From assembly GCF_015712065.1 (NCBI RefSeq), contig NZ_JACFYZ010000010.1:100058-164057 (forward strand): DNA of 64,000 nt, given 5' to 3'. Positions 59,699 through 64,000 of this stretch are shown in pieces. Origin of the DNA: Ectopseudomonas chengduensis (lineage in GTDB: Bacteria > Pseudomonadota > Gammaproteobacteria > Pseudomonadales > Pseudomonadaceae). Every line of letters begins with the position of its first letter. Positions within the stretch are counted from its first letter, which is position 1. Under the pieces are notes generated by a model. That model was not told the DNA's origin, did not search any database, and saw only the letters and a list, made by a program, of their open reading frames with translations. A program made the position numbers and the translations under genes.

Positions 59699-62600
59699 TC
59701 GCGCGCCTGATTCACTGGTCGATAGGCAACCGCTTCCTGGTGCTGCTGGCGACCCTGTTCATCACCGCTTTAGGGATCTGGTCGTTGCGCAACACGCCAG
59801 TGGACGCTTTGCCGGATCTCTCAGACACCCAAGTCATCATCAGAACCAGCTTTCCCGGCCAGGCGCCGCAGATCGTCGAGAATCAGGTGACCTATCCGCT
59901 GGCCACCACCATGCTCTCGGTTCCGGGGGCGAAGACGGTGCGCGGCTACTCGTTCTTCGGCGACTCCTTCGTCTACGTGCTGTTCGAGGACGACACCGAT
60001 CTCTACTGGGCGCGCTCGCGCGTGCTGGAGTACCTCAACCAGGCCCAGGATCGCCTGCCCGAGGGCGTCACCACCACTCTGGGCCCGGATGCCACCGGCG
60101 TGGGCTGGATCTATCAGTACGCCTTGGTCGACCGCAGCGGCCAGCATGACCTGTCCCAGCTGCGGGCGCTGCAGGACTGGTTTCTCAAGTACGAGCTCAA
60201 GAGCCTGCCCAACGTGGCCGAGGTGGCCACCCTCGGCGGCATGGTCAAGCAGTACCAGGTGCTGCTCGATCCGCAGAAGTTGGTGGCTTATGGGGTAACT
60301 CAGCAGGAAGTCGAAGCGGCGCTGAAGAGCGCCAACCAGGAAACCGGCGGCGCCATCCTGGAGCTGGCTGAGCGCGAGTACATGGTGAGGGCCTCGGGCT
60401 ATTTGGAGAGCCTGGATGATTTTCGCAATGTGCCGCTGCGGGCTTCGGCAAGCGGAATTCCGGTGCTGCTAGGTCAGGTGGCCACCATTCAACTGGGGCC
60501 AGAGATGCGTCGCGGTATCGCCGAATTGGACGGCCAGGGTGAAGTGGTCGGTGGCGTGGTCATCCTGCGCTCCGGCAAGAATGCCCGGGACACCATCGCT
60601 GCCGTGAAGACCAAGCTGGACAGCCTGAAAGCCAGCCTGCCCACCGGCGTCGAAGTGGTCACTACCTATGACCGTTCGCAACTGATCGACCGTGCCATCG
60701 ACAACCTCAGCTACAAGCTGCTGGAAGAGTTCGTGGTGGTTGCCTTGGTTTGCCTGATCTTTCTCTGGCACCTGCGTTCGTCGCTGGTGGCGATCATCAC
60801 CCTGCCCCTGGGCATCCTGATGGCCTTCATCGTCATGCGCTACCAGGGCGTCAATGCCAACATCATGTCGCTCGGGGGGATCGCCATCGCCATCGGCGCC
60901 ATGGTCGATGCCGCCGTGGTGATGATCGAGAACGCGCACAAGCACATCGAGACCTGGAAGTCGCGGCACCCCAATGAGCCGCTCCAGGGCGAGGCGCACT
61001 GGCGAGTGATCGGCGAAGCCGCGGCCGAGGTAGGGCCGGCACTCTTCTTCAGCCTGCTGATCATCACCCTATCGTTCCTCCCGGTCTTTACCTTGGAGGC
61101 CCAGGAAGGACGCCTGTTCGGCCCACTGGCCTTTACCAAGACCTATGCCATGGCCGCCGCCGCCGGCCTCTCTGTCACCCTTGTACCGGTGCTGATGGGC
61201 TACTGGATTCGTGGGCATATCCCCAGCGAACAGCAGAACCCCTTGAACCGCTGGCTGATCAGCGCTTACCGGCCGGTGCTGGAGTGGGGGCTGGCCTGGC
61301 CCAAGGTGACCCTGGCGCTGGCCGTGCTGGTCTTTGTGTCCAGTCTGTGGCCCCTCAGCAGACTCGGAGGAGAGTTTCTGCCGCCCATGGACGAGGGCGA
61401 CCTGTTGTACATGCCCTCGGCCCTGCCCGGCTTGCCGGCGAGCAAGGCAACCCAGTTGCTGCAGCAAACCAACAGGATGATCCTCACGGTGCCCGAAGTG
61501 GCTCGGGTATTCGGCAAGGCCGGGCGTGCGGAGACCGCCACCGATCCAGCACCGCTGGAAATGTTCGAAACCACGGTGCAGTTCAAGCCGCGCGAGCAAT
61601 GGCGAGCCGGGATGACGCCGGAGAAGCTGGTCGAGGAGTTGGACCGCGCGGTGAAGGTCCCCGGGCTGTCCAATATCTGGGTGCCGCCCATCCGCAACCG
61701 CATCGACATGCTGGCGACGGGGATCAAGAGCCCCATTGGGGTGAAAGTGTCCGGAACCTCCTTGGTCGACATCGAGCGCATAACGCGCGATATCGAGGCC
61801 GTGGCCAAAGAGGTGCCTGGGGTGAGTTCGGCCTTGGCAGAACGCCTGACCGGAGGTCGCTATGTGGATATCCAGATCGATCGACTGGCCGCGGCGCGCT
61901 ATGGCCTGAGCATCGCCGATCTGCAGACGGTGGTATCGGGCGCAATCGGCGGCAGAAATATTGGCGAGACGGTTGAAGGACTGGCCCGCTTCCCGATCAA
62001 CCTGCGCTATCCCAAGGAGTGGCGAGACAGTCCGCAGGCACTACGGCGTATGCCGATCCTCACCCCAGCCGGCCAGCAGATCACCTTGGGCACCGTCGCC
62101 CAGGTTAGTCTGACCGAAGGGCCGCCGATGCTGCGCAGCGAGAACGGGCGACTGTCCGGCTGGGTCTATGTCGATGTCCGCGGGCGCGACCTGGCCTCGA
62201 CCGTGCGCGAGCTGCAGCAGCGCGTCGCCGAGCGGGTACAACTCGACGCCGGCATGACCGTCTCCTACTCCGGTCAGTTCGAATTCCTCGAGCGCGCCAA
62301 TGCGCGGCTGGCCTGGGTGGTGCCGGCGACTCTGTTGATTATCTTCGTGCTGCTCTACCTGACTTTCAGCCGCTTCGGCGAGGCCCTGCTGATCATGGCC
62401 ACCCTGCCCTTTGCCCTGTCGGGCGGCATCTGGCTGCTCTACTGGTTCGGCTTCAACCTGTCGGTGGCCACCGGCGTGGGCTTCATCGCCCTGGCCGGCG
62501 TCTCGGCCGAGTTCGGGGTGATCATGCTGCTGTACCTGAAGAACGCCTGGCATGCGCGTGTGGATACCGGGCGCAGCGGTGATCCGGCCCTACTGGAGGC

Positions 62601-62844
62601 AATTCGTGAAGGCGCGGTGCTGCGTGTGCGGCCCAAGGTGATGACGGTGGCCGTGATCATCGCCGGCCTGTTGCCAATCCTCTGGGGCGGAGGTGCCGGA
62701 TCTGAGGTGATGAAGCGCATCGCCGCGCCCATGGTCGGCGGCATGATTACCGCGCCGCTGATGTCCATGTTGGTTTTGCCGGCCGCGTACTGGCTGATGC
62801 GAAGGCAGCGTACACAGAAGGTTCGCGCACCGCAGGAGCTATAG
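59695..62844 (+). CDS. cusA: Copper/silver RND efflux pump CusA (HME family)
   Basis: 1049 residues, proton-driven inner-membrane pump exporting Cu(I)/Ag(I) from periplasm and cytoplasm. Twelve membrane helices with the large periplasmic loops; HME signature regions DALPDLSDTQVIIRT at the first loop, GGIAIAIGAMVDAAVVMIEN (helix 4 with the proton-relay Asp and Glu), and the second half GVGFIALAGVSAEFGVIMLL. Methionine/charged residues fit monovalent metal; CzcA-type divalent transport is less likely given the CusF-like domain on CusB. ATG overlaps the cusB stop. Confidence 0.93.
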   Translation: MIARLIHWSIGNRFLVLLATLFITALGIWSLRNTPVDALPDLSDTQVIIRTSFPGQAPQIVENQVTYPLATTMLSVPGAKTVRGYSFFGDSFVYVLFEDDTDLYWARSRVLEYLNQAQDRLPEGVTTTLGPDATGVGWIYQYALVDRSGQHDLSQLRALQDWFLKYELKSLPNVAEVATLGGMVKQYQVLLDPQKLVAYGVTQQEVEAALKSANQETGGAILELAEREYMVRASGYLESLDDFRNVPLRASASGIPVLLGQVATIQLGPEMRRGIAELDGQGEVVGGVVILRSGKNARDTIAAVKTKLDSLKASLPTGVEVVTTYDRSQLIDRAIDNLSYKLLEEFVVVALVCLIFLWHLRSSLVAIITLPLGILMAFIVMRYQGVNANIMSLGGIAIAIGAMVDAAVVMIENAHKHIETWKSRHPNEPLQGEAHWRVIGEAAAEVGPALFFSLLIITLSFLPVFTLEAQEGRLFGPLAFTKTYAMAAAAGLSVTLVPVLMGYWIRGHIPSEQQNPLNRWLISAYRPVLEWGLAWPKVTLALAVLVFVSSLWPLSRLGGEFLPPMDEGDLLYMPSALPGLPASKATQLLQQTNRMILTVPEVARVFGKAGRAETATDPAPLEMFETTVQFKPREQWRAGMTPEKLVEELDRAVKVPGLSNIWVPPIRNRIDMLATGIKSPIGVKVSGTSLVDIERITRDIEAVAKEVPGVSSALAERLTGGRYVDIQIDRLAAARYGLSIADLQTVVSGAIGGRNIGETVEGLARFPINLRYPKEWRDSPQALRRMPILTPAGQQITLGTVAQVSLTEGPPMLRSENGRLSGWVYVDVRGRDLASTVRELQQRVAERVQLDAGMTVSYSGQFEFLERANARLAWVVPATLLIIFVLLYLTFSRFGEALLIMATLPFALSGGIWLLYWFGFNLSVATGVGFIALAGVSAEFGVIMLLYLKNAWHARVDTGRSGDPALLEAIREGAVLRVRPKVMTVAVIIAGLLPILWGGGAGSEVMKRIAAPMVGGMITAPLMSMLVLPAAYWLMRRQRTQKVRAPQEL

Positions 62845-62852
62845 CTTTACAA

Positions 62853-62890
62853 ACCCGGGCAAGCCACGCGCCAAGCTGACTCGCCCGGGT
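62853..62890. repeat. Inverted repeat ACCCGGGC-N22-GCCCGGGT after cusA
   Basis: Perfect 8-bp arms starting nine bases after the cusA stop. No T-tract follows, so it may be an RNA-stabilising or weakly terminating stem. Confidence 0.6.
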
Positions 62891-62989
62891 AACGCGGCAG
62901 GAAGCATTACGGCGATGTAACTTTGACTTCATTTTTATGACAGGTTGAGCGGATATATTTTAATCACCACCTTGAAGGAGTGATTAAAC

Positions 62990-63322
62990 ATGAAAAGCCT
63001 CAAAGTTATTGCAGCCCTTGCCGCTATGGTTGTTTCCTCTGCCACTCTGGCAGAAGGCGGCGCTGATCGTGTTTATGGTCGGATGATTCAGGCCAATGAG
63101 CAGGCCATGCAAGAGTATGCTGCCGCTAACGGAAAGAATCCGCCTGAAGTTATTCATTACCGCTACGGCATGAAACTCGATATCGCCAGGGTCGTGGCCA
63201 TTACCCCGACGGACTCTAGCTGCGGTGTGATGCCGGCCCAGATGACCTACGAGGACTCCAACGGCGATCTGAATATTCTTGAATACCGTGCAGCCGGAAC
63301 AGGTTGCCGGAACCAAAACTAA
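62990..63322 (+). CDS. DUF2790-family periplasmic protein
   Basis: 110 residues. Signal peptide (MKSLKVIAALAAMVVSSATL-AEG, cleavage near 21), then the DUF2790 pattern YRYGMKLDIARVVAITPTDS-SCGVMPAQMTYEDSNGDLNIL with two cysteines (about 76 and 107). The family is largely confined to pseudomonads, often beside copper genes; the function is unknown. AAGGAG precedes the ATG. It has its own intergenic region after cusA. Confidence 0.82.
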   Translation: MKSLKVIAALAAMVVSSATLAEGGADRVYGRMIQANEQAMQEYAAANGKNPPEVIHYRYGMKLDIARVVAITPTDSSCGVMPAQMTYEDSNGDLNILEYRAAGTGCRNQN

Positions 63323-63478
63323 TAAATGACATCGCGCTGACTGAAAAGTAATTTTCAAGTCACCCTGACGTTATTTGGCATGTGGAAATATGGCCAAGGC
63401 GCGCCTGGTTATGCCCGGTGCGCTTGGCGCATATATGCGACCACACAATGACAACTGCCAATAACATCAGGAGCATTT

Positions 63479-64000
63479 ATGAATAACAGGACCCTGTTAG
63501 GACTTTCTCTGCTCGCTCTGAGCGTCAGTGCCGGGCAAGCTGCAATGGCCGCCGGCGAGAAAGGCGAGGGATTTATCGAAGGCAGCAGCCTGACCATCCT
63601 CAATCGAAACCTCTACTTCAACCGCGATTTCCGTAAAGGCCAGTCCAGCAGCTCGGGTAATGGCTATTCGGAAGAGTGGGCGCATGGTGTGATAGGCAGA
63701 TTCGAGTCTGGCTTCACCGAGGGCACCATAGGCTTCGGTGTCGATGCCTTTGCCATGCTAGGCATCAAGCTTGACACTGGCGACGGCCGTTCAGGAGCCG
63801 GGGGCACTGTCGATGTGCTGCCTTACAACAGCCTCGGGCAGGCTGAGGACAACTACTCCAAACTGGGTGGCGCGGTGAAAACTCGGTTCATGGATACCGA
63901 GATCAAGGTAGGCGACGTCTTTCCCGTCAGCCCGGTCGTCCAATACGGTGATGCACGGCTTTTACCGGAGAGTTTCCGAGGTGTCACCGTGGTCAACAGC
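63479..64000 (+). CDS. OprD-family porin, cut by the window end
   Basis: 174 codons are visible. Signal peptide (NNRTLLGLSLLALSVSAGQA, cleavage after AMA), then the OprD pattern FIEGSSLTILNRNLYFNRDF and YSEEWAHGVIGRFESGFTEG with TIGFGVDAFAMLGIKLDTG. Such porins admit specific small solutes; a member next to copper genes may be copper-responsive. AGGAG precedes the ATG. The rest of the gene lies outside. Confidence 0.92.
   Translation, partial: MNNRTLLGLSLLALSVSAGQAAMAAGEKGEGFIEGSSLTILNRNLYFNRDFRKGQSSSSGNGYSEEWAHGVIGRFESGFTEGTIGFGVDAFAMLGIKLDTGDGRSGAGGTVDVLPYNSLGQAEDNYSKLGGAVKTRFMDTEIKVGDVFPVSPVVQYGDARLLPESFRGVTVVNS

Overview
The window looks like Pseudomonas or a close relative. The support is an OprD-type porin, a DUF2790 protein, a DNA polymerase V (umuC/rulB-type) scar, PepSY/DUF3649/DUF3325 siderophore-locus remnants and generally GC-rich, gammaproteobacterial-looking genes. 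It is a catabolic and mobile accessory region: intact operons are separated by scars of lost genes and insertion sequences.

1-6.7 kb: the tail of an FUSC-type membrane protein; a salicylaldehyde-type aldehyde dehydrogenase beside the last codons of a salicylate hydroxylase; a small chemoreceptor-like protein; and livF-livG-livM without livH or livK. The livM 5' end runs into a hexanucleotide array, followed by IS3 and umuC debris.

6.7-32.8 kb is the core of the window, and I read it as a lactam / omega-amino acid catabolic island. A HyuA/HyuB-type ATP-dependent lactamase pair (resembling OplBA/CapAB) sits next to an AraC regulator. Upstream of the pair are an NCS1 permease and a porin, separated from it by a group II intron. 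A second operon, with a CsiR-type regulator, carries glaH, lhgO, an omega-aminotransferase and a gabD-type semialdehyde dehydrogenase. A third block around an IclR regulator carries a CoA-transferase, a thiolase, a 3-hydroxyacyl-CoA dehydrogenase, an enoyl-CoA hydratase, an acyl-CoA dehydrogenase and etfBA. Together they would take valerolactam to 2-oxoglutarate through 5-aminovalerate and glutarate, and caprolactam to acetyl-CoA plus succinyl-CoA through 6-aminohexanoate and adipate. The assignment is inference from families and context.

33-41.8 kb: small redox and detoxification genes (tautomerase, NADP-dependent reductase, DoxX, SDR, ABM monooxygenase, DODA dioxygenase, hydrolase) with LysR and ArsR regulators, interrupted by IS5 and IS200 scars. 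A 29-bp motif occurs twice, each time ahead of a plus-strand gene.

42-48 kb: two divergent tyrosine recombinases, an AAA ATPase, small unknown genes and an XRE regulator. 48.9-51.2 kb: a decayed siderophore-uptake locus. 51.3-55.6 kb: an AT-rich transposition module, tniA-tniB-tniQ, without resolvase or cargo. 55.7-64 kb: an orphan RHH antitoxin, then a copper/silver efflux cluster (CopL-like protein, cusCBA, DUF2790 protein, OprD-type porin cut by the window end) preceded by a perfect FNR/Anr-type box.
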